This document shows, one piece after another, positions 10,615 through 24,233 of a stretch of DNA of 64,000 nucleotides (position 1 is its first letter; every line of letters begins with the position of its first letter). Both the position numbers and the translations under genes were made by a program. The stretch comes from Stratiolaelaps scimitus (Eukaryota; Arthropoda; Arachnida; Mesostigmata; Laelapidae): NCBI GenBank assembly GCA_019614645.1, contig JABWDB010000034.1:1178001-1242000 (forward strand), written 5' to 3'. The notes beneath the pieces were generated by a model. It did not search any database. It had not been told where the DNA came from and was given only the letters and a program-made list of their open reading frames with translations.

Positions 10615-11245
10615 TGAAAAATGTCTAAACTGTTCGAAATGCTCCGAAACAGTGTGCCGCGTCTCGGCGCTGTGTTCTTTTTTTTTGTTGCTTTTGTGGC
10701 GACTGACCTCGCTGTGCCTCGCTCGTGCGGCTGATGCCACTCGGCTGGCGTAAGCAAATTTCTACGTTATGGAGCAATTTTCGCCGTTAGATAAATAACT
10801 GCACGTTGCCCTGATTGCTATTGATTGTCGCTGTGCTTCATCGTATAGCCGCTTGTTTACAGTAGGCGTCGAGGTGTCTTCAGTGGCGGACGCCGGCTGC
10901 CGCTCAGTAGTTGTGAGTACGCGCTGACCTGCAGGATATGCAATTTTATGTATGTATGCACGTATTATATATCTAGCACAATCGCCATAGAAGAGTCATG
11001 GAGCCGCGACGGCGTCAGTTACCGCCTAATCCATAGCGGGGTTAAGGCATGAACGAACGCACGCATCGACATCATCGATACCAACCTCTTCATCGCCCCC
11101 TCTGCCGTTGTCAAACGCATGTCACCGCCACCGCCGCCACCAGCAGCAGCAGCATCGTCGTCTCTCACAGTCAGCCGATATTGACAACGTGGCCGCTATC
11201 ACAGCTATCACCACTCACCCATGGATCTACATCGTCTTCGAATCG

Positions 11246-11713
11246 ATGCCCCAATTGCTACCTTCCTCGTCTGGACTCGTTCACTTCTTCACGGTGACCT
11301 TAGCACTCCTCTCTCGCTGTTCGCGCTCCGTCGTCGTCGGGGCTCACAAGAGGAGCCCCTTTGTGCAGGAGCGTTTGTCGCGTACGTCAGACGCGCCTGC
11401 GTCGGGACGGTGCGCGTCCGGGTCGACTCATTTTTCTTCGTCTCGTCACCACCATCATCATCGACGCCTATTTCCTTCTAACGAACTCCGTCCCAGTAGA
11501 GCCCCTCTAGCGCCCCGCCCCATTACGAGACGTTTACCCGCCCGACGATCGCTTGAAAACGATGAGACCAGCGGTGTTCGATGCTCGACAGTTGATGATT
11601 CCACGTCTCGCGACGATGTCGCCGCCATTGAGCAGAATCTCAGTCAGTCCTGCGCCTATATTCTATTAGAATACTACACGGTTCCCCTTCCCGGCGTCTG
11701 CCCTCCGTTCTAA
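11246..11713 (+). CDS. Candidate 155-residue reading frame, unknown
   Basis: An open frame runs from at least 11108 to a TAA at 11711-11713; the first in-frame ATG is at 11246. It is among the longest frames here that owe nothing to a TA array. The product would have a short hydrophobic stretch near its start (LVHFFTVTLALL), a Ser/Arg/His-rich middle and a more ordinary C-terminal third with DETSGVRCSTVDDSTSRDD. The region is GC-rich and other frames are also partly open. One frame this long is expected by chance in a window of this size, so support is weak. Confidence 0.13.
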   Translation: MPQLLPSSSGLVHFFTVTLALLSRCSRSVVVGAHKRSPFVQERLSRTSDAPASGRCASGSTHFSSSRHHHHHRRLFPSNELRPSRAPLAPRPITRRLPARRSLENDETSGVRCSTVDDSTSRDDVAAIEQNLSQSCAYILLEYYTVPLPGVCPPF

Positions 11714-12332
11714 GTTCCACTATGAATCTTCCTCCCTCGATTCCCTGCCTCATCGCGAGCTGTCGCGGATCTTCATCGATTTTCACCTCTTCATGTTTTT
11801 CTCTCTGCTCCTCCTCCTCCTCCTCGCGAAGATAGTTTCTTTCCTGAATCAACGTTTCCCTTAGCCTTCGTCGAAATAGTTCCTCTTCTCGTCGGCACCA
11901 CTCTGCCACTACCGGGACCGGCGTTCTGCCGCGTCATTATCACTCTGTCCGTGCCTGTATCTCCCCGGCAGCTATCGAGCTAGCACAGCATATAGTGCTG
12001 CCACTCCGCAAGGTAGAGCGGTGCTGGCGCTGACACGCGGCAGAGATGGCAGTTACACGGGGCGGCAGGAGCATCAGTAATAACCGTAAGTGTTGCCAAT
12101 TCTAGCTGTTGTTGCTGCTGCTGTTGCAGTTATAGTCCGTTGTAGTGGCTGTAATAGCAGTCGTAGCGGTTTGTAGCGTTTGTATTGCTGGAACCACGAC
12201 GGCCCTTCTACGCTCGGCCGACCGAACTAGCGAAACTCGCACAGCACACAGAGCAATCGCTGTGATGAAGAAGGTTCAGCGGTCGATCAGTAGCTCAGCG
12301 TAACCGCGCGCCGGACACACTCCCGAATCCTT

Positions 12333-12333
<1 letters not shown>

Positions 12334-12367
<34 letters not shown>
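12334..12367. repeat. (TA)n array, perfect palindrome GTATA...TATAC
   Basis: 34 bp of TA closed by G at the left and C at the right, so the whole array is self-complementary. Confidence 0.9.
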
Positions 12368-12369
<2 letters not shown>

Positions 12370-14262
12370 ACCTGCGTACATCCCTCTTACAAGAATATTT
12401 CCACTTCTGAAATGTTCCTGATTGATTCTTCGCCGATCGATAGATCGATCCATCCGTCTGTCTCGGTGTTCGACCGTTCATCCGTCGTCAGCGTAGAGAT
12501 ATTCCTCTTAATCGACTTCATCGGGCAAGCTAGGGGCGTGGGCTGAGCTCAGCGTGTATGCTGAGACCGATATTCCCACCTACTTTCTTCTCCTAGCTCG
12601 CCCCGCTCCGGCATTCGCTACAGTGTGCTCTGTAGCTGAGGTTTTCTCCGTCTGGCTGCTGCGTTCTCCATGATTTTTTTTCACACCCGCCGCCTCTGAC
12701 AGCAACACCAGTAGCTGCGTCCACAACGACAGCAGCAGCAGCAGTCGCGCTGGTGGCGGCGACGGCAACATCCATCGAAGTCGCTGCTACCCTTACGATT
12801 TTCTGTCGATTTCCGCCGATTGTCATCGTCCTTCCTCCCCCCGGACGACACCACGAACGGGCGACGCCACGACGGTCCGCTGTTTTGTGGCCAATCTCGC
12901 TACATTTGTGGCCTAGGCGGCAATCCAATGTATGTGTGTCTGCATAGACGAATGTAACTTACAAAGTGTCCGTCCCCATCTACGCACTACATACGTGTCG
13001 ATACGCATGCAGCTTGAGTATCGTCAAAAGCGGCCGAATCGGCGGTGTACAGCCTGTCGCCGACCACTCACCGTCGTTGTGGTGCCACTGTGGATATTCT
13101 GGAGACACACACGCTGCAGCGGGTCACTTTTTGCTGAGCCACGTCATAGCGTTCCTGTTGCCGATGTTGCTGCTGCTGCTGCTACTCATCTCCGTGCCGA
13201 TGTCCACGGCTCTCGGTCGCTGGCATCCCGCCAACGGCTGACAGAAGAAATCGTCGGCCCCGCATCGATCCATCGAAGCCGCCGTTTACTGCGGCTGCAT
13301 TGCCGCTATTGACAGCGGCCGTTGGGTAGCAGCAGCGACGTTGTTCCGCGCCGCTGTTCCCTGTGCTTCTGCCGCTGTCGGGAAGAGGAAAGAGATGAAT
13401 TTGAATCAAGTCAACAGCCACAGAACAGTGATCATCACGGACGTTCACCGGCTGGCTACCTGCCCGACAAGTCCCAGTATGTCACCGCAGGGCTTTCCGC
13501 CAACAGGTAACGGTCAATAGGAAAATGGTGCGCGGGTGAGATTGACGGCCCGCCGCTGGGTCATTGGACAGTGCGAGAGAGAGATAGGATATTCCGAGGA
13601 TCGTATCTGCTATACCCACAGACAGATGCGTCCCATCGATAATGTCATGGTTAGATAGCTCAGCTGGCCGCCAAATTGCAACGGGCCGACAAGTCGTCAC
13701 AAGTCGACGATTTCGTCCTGCGACGAACATTGTCCAAATGCTCCTGTATGTACCACCCCAGTGAGAGACAACGAAAGGGTTATCTACGCCGATCGAATCC
13801 CTATTCCCCGTCGACGAGAACGTATCCGAATGCTGTCCGTTGAACATTGCCACCAACCGTGGTCAGATCTCGTGCGAGCGAAGTTCCGTGCGGCTTCTGT
13901 CGGCGGCCTTCATCCCGCGCTGCTCGAATATCAACCGTCCCACGAAGGGAGACGAAGCGTCACAGTTCGCCGCACATTTGTTTGCTCTATCTCGTCTATG
14001 CACCGACCCCCCAGCAAACCCCCTTGTTATATATATATATATAGAGAGAATATATTCGTTCGTTCCCCTCCCGTCGCTCTCCGCGCTGGTGGAAATCTAC
14101 TGTCGCTGCATGACCGCCACACCTTCGTGATCATGAACTTGAGATCCCCGCCTTGGGGAGAAAGTCAACGACGCGCTGACGGCTGTCCGGCGAGAAGGTC
14201 CGGTCCACGGTGCCGACTGTATTCGTCAATGCGTCAAGAGTGTGTCTGTGTGAGAGAGAGAG

Positions 14263-14285
14263 CGGGAGGGGCGGGGGGGGGGGGG
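14263..14285 (+). repeat. Poly-G tract
   Basis: GCGGGAGGGGC followed by a run of 13 or so G, following a short GA run. Confidence 0.8.
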
Positions 14286-14800
14286 TCGTTCGCTGGTCGT
14301 TCGCCGCTTGGTTCGAACGGGAACCAAACAGCGAACGGATCACAGGGGGGCCAGTGTCTTAAACTGTCTCGTCCACGTAATCACCACTGCGACGACTCCG
14401 GCCGCAGCGACTGCTGACTGACGTTACAAGCCGCGCTACAGGAGTTTCACTACGGGATAGCTACAGTTCAACTGGTACTCGCTGAGCTCCCGCACGTGAA
14501 AAGCGGCGACGTGCAGCACCGCTCATGGGGGTCGGCGGAGCGTGGCGAATTGGCGGCGGTGGCGGCGGCGGCGGCGAGCTAGCACCAGCAACCGAAACCG
14601 GTCGACGACGACGACGGCGGCGGACGCGACTTCGCCGCAGCAGTCATCTGTCTCAACGAAGTTCGTCCACCACTCGGGGACGTCTACCGCCAACGGGCGT
14701 ATGACCCGTCCGGCTCAGGTGCACGTCGCGGTCTAGCTGTTACTCCGGTAGGATCGGCCCGCTCCAACTCGCTCCGACCCATTGTGAGCGACGCGAGGGG

Positions 14801-17800
14801 CGTTCGTGCCAACGACGCGGTAACGACCCAACGACCACCTCTCTACAATACTACCACAGCGATGGCTGTTGCTGGAACCACAATGACGTCGCGATAGTCA
14901 GCCGTAACGGCCGCATGGCGTCCAGGTGCAAGATATGAACGGGGATACGTTACGTAGAAAAGGTTGTGGCGAACGAAGAAACCCTTAAGCCCCGAACAAG
15001 CTGCCTAATGAGAAGAATCGCAGCAGCAGCAGCTTGGAGAAGCTTGAACAAATCACTATCGGTGGCCGTGCCGTTGTCGACGAGGTAGGGTGGGCTACGT
15101 CTTGGGAAATACGTTATGAGAGAGTCATTTCAATGTAAAGGATCATTTGTTGATCTTGACGAGGATCGTGGAACGCGGACACGTCAGAGAGGCCGAAGAG
15201 GCGATGTATAGATGGTATATGTATAGTGCTGCAGATTGATTCTGTACCGAAATTATACCTATATTAGAATAAACAAAATAGACTAAGAGATTTTCATCAA
15301 AGCAGTTCGTCCGGATAAAGCAGCAGTCAAATAATTGTAGGACAGTCTGGCAAGACATGATAATGAACGTAGAGATTGCAGTGTTTTCAGACTCGGTACT
15401 CGACACTGTACATCGTCCAGCTCCTTATACCAATCGAAACTAAAGGGCGTATCCGCAAAGCGAGCTCAACGCGTACGAGGTACATCTGCTGGTGCGCAAG
15501 CGACACGAAACCACCAAAACATGGAACTTGTTTTTCTTTAGGAAGTGGCACCCCCTAACGCGTCCCGCACAGCCAGCGTCTATAATGCCTGTGCTTGCTC
15601 TTGATCTCAATCTGTTATCCGTTTGGGGTACCCAGGTCGCCTCTCTGTCGATCTTGTAGACTATACCATCGCTATGCGAAGCCACACGAGAACAAAGTGG
15701 CGTCCCTGTCGCGTCCGTCTATTCTCTGCTAGGATGGTACGTTTCTTGTGAAGTCATGGGCGCCCCTCGAGCGGGGTTCGTCGCTAAGGCACAACAAAAA
15801 CGTCACCTGTTGTGCCTCGTGAACAAGCGGATTTCAGGCTTTTGGGGTCGCCAACGCCCGGCACGAGCTACAGCAGCCGATCGACGACAGGCGCAGCTGA
15901 ATGAGACAGCCAGCGGCAGTGGACAGTGAGAATACGAGGCGCGGCCGGCCTGAAGGTCGTTGTCTTCAAGCGTTGTCGTAAATCGACTGTTGGTAAGTCA
16001 CCCTAAGTCGTCCCGTCACCGGATCGAAATCGAGCAGTGAAAACAGAAGCTGGGCCGAGACCGCTCTGACACACGGCTCCGCCGACCCGAGAGTGGTCCC
16101 GGGGGCCATCCAGTGTAGAGGACCTATTTGTTCGTCCGTGCATTTCTACTTGTTTGCACGACCCAACGTGGACTTTTGTATCGACAACATCTGAACACGT
16201 CTTCCCCGACAGGGGAACGAGTGGGACCTGTTCTGCCCACTGGGACAAAAATATCACGATGACACGCACAAAGCTCTATGTATGTCGATGTATTGATTGA
16301 CTGTCAGATTTGTGTGTCCTGTCATATATTGTGTTTTGGCAGCTTCTGCAATTATTCTACATATCAAACACAATAGACAAACAACATAGATCTGCTAGGA
16401 CTAGAGGTCTGCCGCGACAAACGCTATTCAGTAGCGTACGTCGAGCCTGGATATCGGGCTACAAGACCAGCCGCCACCTTGTTTGGGAAGGGCTTGTCTG
16501 TCACCCAGTATCATCCTCTGTTGACCGGACTTTGATGAGGCGTGGCGAACCGTCAAAGGTGATTTGCATATATTACAGTGTACTGTATATATGTATACCG
16601 CATGGGTTTCACGATTCTGCGAATATTTCGATAAATATCTACAATCCGTTGCTGTTGCTCAGAATTGCCATTCACATTGGCACATAGATATCCCAGCCTT
16701 CCAAGAAAGGTCTCAGTTCGGAGGTAAGCGGGCTGCCTGCAATAAAAGCAACACCGATTGGAGTAATCGGCGAGATCCGGTCTTCACAGAATGAGCTAGA
16801 GCTGGGTGCGGCACGCAGACACCAGTGTTTGCTGACAGTCGGCAGTGAAGTCGACGCCTAGGGGTCGATGCATCCCATTTCGAATAGCATTGACAGTAGG
16901 CACAGTTGTACTTTCTGACCAGGATTGGCAAGTATGCCCCATCATTGTGGGCCCATCACTTCAACTGGTACACTATTTACTATAACCCACTACCGCTGTG
17001 CGCCGATAGCTCACACGAATCATAAAAGCCTCTCGCGACCCAGCAACCTATAATCATACACTTCCGTTGTGGGAAACGCCGATGCTGTCATATGCATCAT
17101 CATGCGGATCGCCCACATATGAATGTCTTGTCACACCAGTGGGCAGGACTTAGATTTAGGTTTTGCTTCGAATTCTGCAATGGTCCGGTGACCCAACGTG
17201 CCTCGTAATTTTAGACACGTTCACAGGTTCGCCTGATGACGTTGTTTCGAACACGCGCGCTAGCTTGATCCAAGCTCACAGTAATTGCTCATTTTCCATG
17301 ACTTGAGCGATTCTTAAGGACTTCCACAATCGGATGGCATCCTCAACTTTGATCGAACCGCTCATCACGATCTCCACACACACACACACCACTTTGATTC
17401 TCTATGTGTGGTTCCATCGAGGCGAAAGGACTCGCTCGCGCTGCTGCTGCTGATATTGCATTATGTTATTATAGTTTGACGAAAGTATGATATCCCCGCC
17501 ATTGCTGCATAACGAGTTTTGGCGAAACAGCATCTTCACTCGGTGTGAGAAAGTTCTGTGTTGTAGGACTATCACTTTGTCTATTGACGAGTGGGGCGTG
17601 GGGTAGAGGGGCGGGGTGGTGAGACGGGAGGGTGGGGGGTCATTAAATGTAATAGCTCTGGAAATTGCACCGAATTTCTGGTCGCATTCACTTTCTGGGC
17701 AGGATCACCCGACAGGATTATAGCCGAGCCGATCAGATCGTCACATGTATTTACTTAGAGAGTAATTGTGTTACCAAACTGTTATTGCATACTGGGCGAT

Positions 17801-18775
17801 CAGTATTACTTTGACGGCATCGAAACAAAAAGTGGCGCGATACAACGCCAATGGCAATATCCAGGGGGAAACCGCTGTAGGGCTGAGTCCACTTAGGACG
17901 CCTCCCCCAAACCCTCCACCTTGACCATCTCCGGAGATATAAGGAAATGTAATTTTTCGTCCATTCGACCGCTTTCGTGAGCGATCTCACTTTGTATATT
18001 CGCTTGCGACCTTTCAATCGTGAAGAAGCCGTCGCTGGACGAACTCACGACACAGCAACAACAATTGAAGCAGATAACGATCTCAAGGTAGAACCGATTT
18101 CCGGTGTGACTGGCTGGCTGGCCGGCCGAAGCGTCGCCTCGTAAAAGATTGCCAAATCCACATAGAGTTACCTGGCGCGCAAATCAAACACATTCGTCGT
18201 ATCTGCAGCCACAATAAAGGCATCGAAAGAAAAAAAACCAACGCGAGAATCAACGCGGCAGGTACGACAGGCAGCACTCGCTTGAAACACGGCGTTCTCG
18301 TGGCCACTGCACCGGAACCTGATGCAGCCTCTTCAGCGAACTTCCCATCACCACCATGAATGGCGAAACGAATGAGGCAAGATTCGCACCACGCTTCCAG
18401 TCAATACTGCCAGCGCTGAATTGCTGGTGCACTTTGAATTTTCGCTTCAGGCGGAACAGGGTAAAACACCCGCCCCTCTCTATGTTCTGTCGTCGTCGGT
18501 GATAATACGCCACGCCTCGATCTCATTGAGGCGATTTGTATTCTTCAGATATATATATTTCTGGTGTGTTTTGCGGCAGCGGCGCCAGCATCATTCAGTG
18601 GGAGAATTGCACCACCGCAAGTCAGTGATTTCATAATGAGGCGAAGGTTAATAGATGTGCTCTTTTTTTTCCGTTCTGTTTGCCGATGAATGTGTAGCAC
18701 TCGAGCACTAAACGATTCTGCCACTAAGAATTGCTGCAAAACACTCTCGTGCACAGCATGCATGCATTCATATCC
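14801..18775. other. Long stretch almost free of microsatellites; no gene seen
   Basis: Unique-looking sequence of balanced composition. Apart from short AGC, CA and CTG runs (15018, 17377, 17440) and a strong G-rich tract at 17593, repeats are absent. That makes it the quietest part of the left half. Open frames are of chance length and none shows a known domain. Confidence 0.4.
17593..17639 (+). other. G-quadruplex motif
   Basis: GGGG CGT GGGG TAGA GGGG C GGGG with short loops, then GGGAGGGTGGGGGG nine bases later. Two adjacent quadruplexes could form on the plus strand. Confidence 0.75.
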
Positions 18776-18815
18776 TATATATATATATATATATAGATAT
18801 ATATGTGTATACACA
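18776..18815. repeat. (TA)n microsatellite
   Basis: A TA array with one GA interruption and a TGTGTATACAC end. Confidence 0.9.
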
Positions 18816-18920
18816 TGCGCGACTTGCGAGAGAGGCTAACACGCGATTATTTGAGACTCATTGAATCAGAGGTCATGTCGGGGCGAAATACAAATATTTG
18901 CGAGAATACACATACATAAA

Positions 18921-18949
18921 CAATATATATATATATATATTATAACAAT

Positions 18950-18982
<33 letters not shown>

Positions 18983-18987
18983 ATTGT
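18921..18987. repeat. TA array closed by ACAATTATATA / ATATAATTGT arms
   Basis: A first TA tract is followed by ACAATTATATA. After about 24 bp of TA comes the matching inverted arm ending AATTGT. The 43 bp from 18945 to 18987 are palindromic apart from one AA slip. Confidence 0.85.
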
Positions 18988-20560
18988 TGCCTCAACGAAG
19001 CAAATGAACAAGCAAGCGAGACGGCAGACTGAACGACTCAGAAATGTCTGTGCCCTCATGTTGAAGTTTACACGGTGTTTGCAGCGGTGTCATCATGAAC
19101 GCGTTACTCATTCATTCATTAATTAATTTATCCACTTAGCGGCGGCGGCGGCTGGTCGGACCCGATTGGTCAGAGCATCGGGAGAGGGCACGATATCTAT
19201 TGGCGATATAATTAACAATTCTCTCCATTTAATATCCTGTGAATGGTTAATTTCACATGTGAGCCGACATTGCCAATGTGGTGACGCTCGTGATGGTGGT
19301 GGTGCTGCTGTTGCTGCTGCTGATGGCAATGTTTCATCCGCTTTTTGGCACTCACCAACGAAGCCAACAGCCAACCGGCGAGGTCTCATTTCTCAATACA
19401 CACCCACGTCCATTTGACAATGCGCGCGTTCAGCAGCAGCAGCGGCGGCGGCGGCGGCGGACACGAGATCCGTTTTCAAACAACAGAATCCCAGTGGAAA
19501 TCGCCCTTCTGGCGTCGGCGGCGGCAGCGGCAGCAGCGACTGTAGCTGCGGTGGCGGTTCTGGTATCGAGCCAACTAACTCTGTTATTTGGCCGCGTTTT
19601 TCTCCGTAAAGCAAGCACCCACCACCGTCGGCACGGCGACGCCGCCACCGCCGCCGCCGCCGTCAGCTCCATACGAAGCGTACCGGCACAGCCAACACGC
19701 GGACGTCAACGACGACCAATATGAAATGGACAGAATGAACAACGCTGCGGAACAACAACAACACCACCGACATCCATAGATATGGTTGCGTTTCGCTTTT
19801 GTTGAAAAATCACGAATCTAGACAATGGTGACAACGGTGGTGGTGGTGGTGACGATGATGATAATAATGCTCATCAAAGTGGCAGCGTAAAAATGGAGAA
19901 CATCCATCCCCTTTTCAATTGTGTGCTGGTTAAATATTCGCGTATCGTCATCGACATCCGACGTGTGCCGTGCGCGGGCTTAGTTAGTGATGACAATTTC
20001 GTTAGATGACAAGAGCGACAAGGAACGGCGGAGGAACGAACGCATCAGCGGGATTTCTAATATTTAGGTTGGGGGTGAATTTTTTGCATTTTTGTTTTTG
20101 AGACCCTTTTTTTTGTTTTGTCGAATTGCCTTTGCATAAGCTCGCGATGATATTCGCACTGCTCTTACAGTGGACATTTAGGCTGGGTTGAGGCGGTTGA
20201 GGGAGGACTGTCAAGTGTACGACGCACGCATACTGCTACTGCTGGTGGTGGTCCGTCGCGAGGGAGGCGACGCGAGATTTGCTCACGTTGAACCGATAAC
20301 TCTATGTGGTTGATTCTGTTTTTATGGCTAACAAAAAAGCAGCTCCTTAGTCGTAAGGTTTTTTCTTCTCTGTCGTATAAAGGATTATCGACAATTTCAT
20401 AATGTATTAACGATCGGACGACTTATGGCACATCTGTGACGATTACTAAACTAGCTAAGTTGTATATGTCTTTACCGAATATCGCTTGTGTTCAGGGGTC
20501 CGTTTAAGTAGAACGCGAGCGACAAGTAAGATACGTCTTTTAGTATGAAATCGAGTTCGT
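18988..20560. other. No gene seen; GGC/CAG-rich centre
   Basis: 19140-19780 is rich in GGC, CAG and GCC triplets, giving open frames on both strands with low-complexity products (Ala, Arg, Ser). The flanks are ordinary. Confidence 0.4.
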
Positions 20561-20636
20561 CTATATATATATATATATATATATCTTATAAGATATATAG
20601 TATATATATTTATAGAGGAACTCGCCTTATATATGT

Positions 20637-20669
<33 letters not shown>

Positions 20670-20672
20670 CAT
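20561..20672. repeat. Complex TA-rich array with nested palindromes
   Basis: TA tracts broken by GT steps. A 22-bp perfect palindrome with centre CTTATAAG lies at 20578-20599. Confidence 0.85.
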
Positions 20673-21849
20673 TATTCTCCATCGCGGGCGATATGTTTGG
20701 TCCGAATTATGTAATCCCTCGGGTCTTCTGCACACTGGCGGTCGAACAGTTCCTCAAAGTGTTCATCCTCTCTCACCGTCTGAGCAGTCCTAGGTGAGCC
20801 CCTTCTTATTAGTGAATCTCTATCTTTGGCACTGTGAAATAGTGACCCGGGTCGAAAAATCTGAATTGGACGCTCCGTAGTAATCTCTGGTCAGCATGTT
20901 CTCCTAAGCACACCCGGATCACAGAATCCTGCTTGAGACCATGATTGACGTGCGTACTTTACAGGTTGTATTCTCGCTACTAGGACAGTATACCACAGCT
21001 GAACGAAACGGCGGTCGACCCATTAAATCCGTACAAACGACTTCGCATGGACAGTTACGTGTTTCAACACTGGGTACACTGTGCATGATTTATTCGCCAG
21101 CATAAGCACTCCACCACCGCAAGAAGTTAGATTTCTGTTCGAAATACATTTAAACAATCAACAAGCATTGTCCGACAATTCAGCCCGCGTAGCCCTTCTC
21201 TTTAAAGCATGCATCAACTACGCACAGATGATATGCGGCGTTGGCGGCTTCTCGCGAAGCCGTACACAGCATCGGTGACGCCTGCCACGGGTAATTGATA
21301 AGCACAAAAACATGTACTGAGTAACTACAAACTATCCATAGTACCACCGTGTCGGGCGACACCGCTGGTTGGAAGTCGCTCGGAGCAAGTGAGTCCAATG
21401 ATCTGATCCGGTTCTGGATCTACCCAAGGATCCTCTGAATATAACTGGCGCCATCCCACTTCGATAGAAAGTCGGCAATTTCCTGACACTGTTCGGTTGT
21501 AGAAGTGCAACGCTGAACGATATGATATCTACCGAAACAGGGATTTCAACCAGATCCTTCCCTCACGGCACTGCAATTCTGTTCCACGACATTAACACGA
21601 AGGGAATATGCCTTAGGCATCGCATTTCATAGCCGCGACAGGTAGGCACCTCACTTGTGTCAGGATTCAGGCTGCTGCTAAACGTTTATCGTGATTAGGC
21701 CGAACCTCCACCTTTTGCCTAATGTATCCCCTAATATCCATGGGATAACATTTATACTAGCTGATAAAAGAGATCACCTGATTCCTATACACACGTGTTA
21801 TATCGAGCTGCCAATTTTCTAGTTGCTTGCTGCAAAGTAACGGTAGAGG
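20673..21849. other. No gene seen
   Basis: Unique-looking sequence with frequent stops in all frames and no microsatellite. Confidence 0.4.
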
Positions 21850-21990
21850 CTAAATTGATTTATTAGCGAAACCGCAGTTTTTCATATACAATGCACAAGT
21901 TCTCTATATAAGTGACGTCGCGAGACTCGAACGTACAGCCGAATTCGATGGCTTTGCCACAGTATACTAGTCATAACACTAATCGAAAGG
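21850..21990 (-). mobile_element. SINE-A, diverged
   Basis: On the minus strand a B-box-like GTTCGAGTCTCGCG (complement of 21921-21934) is followed by TATAGAGAACTTG, TGCATTGTATATG and TTTCGCTAATAAATCAAT. These correspond in order to the SINE-A body and the AATAAA-type end. Confidence 0.55.
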
Positions 21991-22786
21991 AAGCATACAG
22001 CAAGCGATAATTATGATATAATCGGCCAAAAAATGGGGGCACTCTTGTAGCACTCTTGATATCATATATATCAACACCACCACATACATTCGACTCAGGC
22101 AGTGTTTATATCATAATCGAAGTTCACGCTCGTTTAATTGCAATAAATTCACGTACATCCGACCAGCCGGCCAGTGGTCCTAATGCATACCCAATAATCA
22201 GATGGCAGATGATGGCGTCGTTCATTGGCAGGAACACCAAACCTGTCATCCTACCCTATGAGCGGGTGAACATAGCACACTTATCTGCCCATCGCCCATG
22301 AGCGTTTCTTTACGCCGTGCTGAGATCAGATCGTTTGATCACTTCCTCTCTGCACGGCAGACGTGAGGCACCACGTACGAAGCGTTCACCGCAACGTATA
22401 GCGTAGACCATAGAAGGACGATGCTCGTAGGTATAAGGAAGAGGCCACTGTTAGTTAAGGACCTCGATCACGATGGTCATAGTTAGAGAAAATGATAGCG
22501 CCTCCCCCCTTCCTCTCTCTCTCTCTCTCTTTCTCTCGGACAGTTCTCTCTGACTCGCCTCGAGGCTTAACCAAGCCCTAGACCGATCGTTCGCCAGCCT
22601 TCATCCGCAGATTGACTAGACGTGAAGCGAAATACGGTGGACGAGCTACTCACCCCGATGGTGTAACACGCAGCGTAGATAGCTGGCATAGTCATGTACA
22701 TGTAGGCAGTGGAATACGTAATGAAGTATTCGGCAGGTTATTAGGTGAACGCCATATCTGGCTGTCTCGTACACGCCAATACTTAA

Positions 22787-22820
22787 CCCCTCATATATAT
22801 ATATATATATATATGAGGGG
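22787..22820. repeat. 34-bp perfect palindrome: CCCCTC-(AT)n-GAGGGG
   Basis: An AT array closed on both sides by six-base arms that are exact inverses. Directly after the right arm the SINE-A body begins (AGAACTTAAGCATTG). In other copies that body is preceded by ACATATAAG, so the array may have grown inside the SINE. Confidence 0.9.
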
Positions 22821-22872
22821 AGAACTTAAGCATTGTAAAATTGCAGTTCCGGAAATAAACCGCAAATGTTAT
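22821..22872 (+). mobile_element. SINE-A body fragment joined to TA palindrome
   Basis: AGAACTTAAGCATTGTAAAA then TTGCAGTTCCGGAAATAAAC matches the centre of SINE-A. The tail has been replaced by a second long TA array at 22875. Confidence 0.65.
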
Positions 22873-22874
22873 GT

Positions 22875-24130
<1,256 letters not shown>

Positions 24131-24181
<51 letters not shown>

Positions 24182-24182
24182 T
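24131..24182. repeat. 52-bp palindromic TA array: ACCTATA...TATAGGT
   Basis: The array is closed by ACC and GGT, so all 52 bases are self-complementary. A TAGGTAGGTAGGTT tetranucleotide run follows, then a second TA array at 24207-24233. Confidence 0.85.
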
Positions 24183-24206
24183 ATACAGTAGGTAGGTAGG
24201 TTACAG

Positions 24207-24233
24207 TATATATATATATATATATATATATAT
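24207..24233. repeat. (TA)n microsatellite
   Basis: A simple TA array ending in ATTCTG. Confidence 0.9.

Larger units (their letters stand above)
9796..11245. other. No gene seen; triplet and C-rich tracts
   Basis: Contains an imperfect GAT/AAT/CAT/CAC triplet array at 10010-10085, two C-rich tracts (10357-10394, 10564-10614) and a short AGC run near 10420. Open frames are compositional. Confidence 0.4.
11714..14800. other. GC-rich block, no supported gene
   Basis: Contains CTC and CAG runs (11809-11825, 12729-12743), a TA palindrome (12334-12367), a GGC run (14541-14578) and a poly-G tract (14263-14285). Several frames are open at once, as expected where stops are rare through high GC. Confidence 0.4.

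Noticed and set aside
13761..14417. 218-codon plus-strand frame
   Set aside because: It includes a short TA array, a poly-G tract and a GA run, has two competing open frames and shows no known motif.
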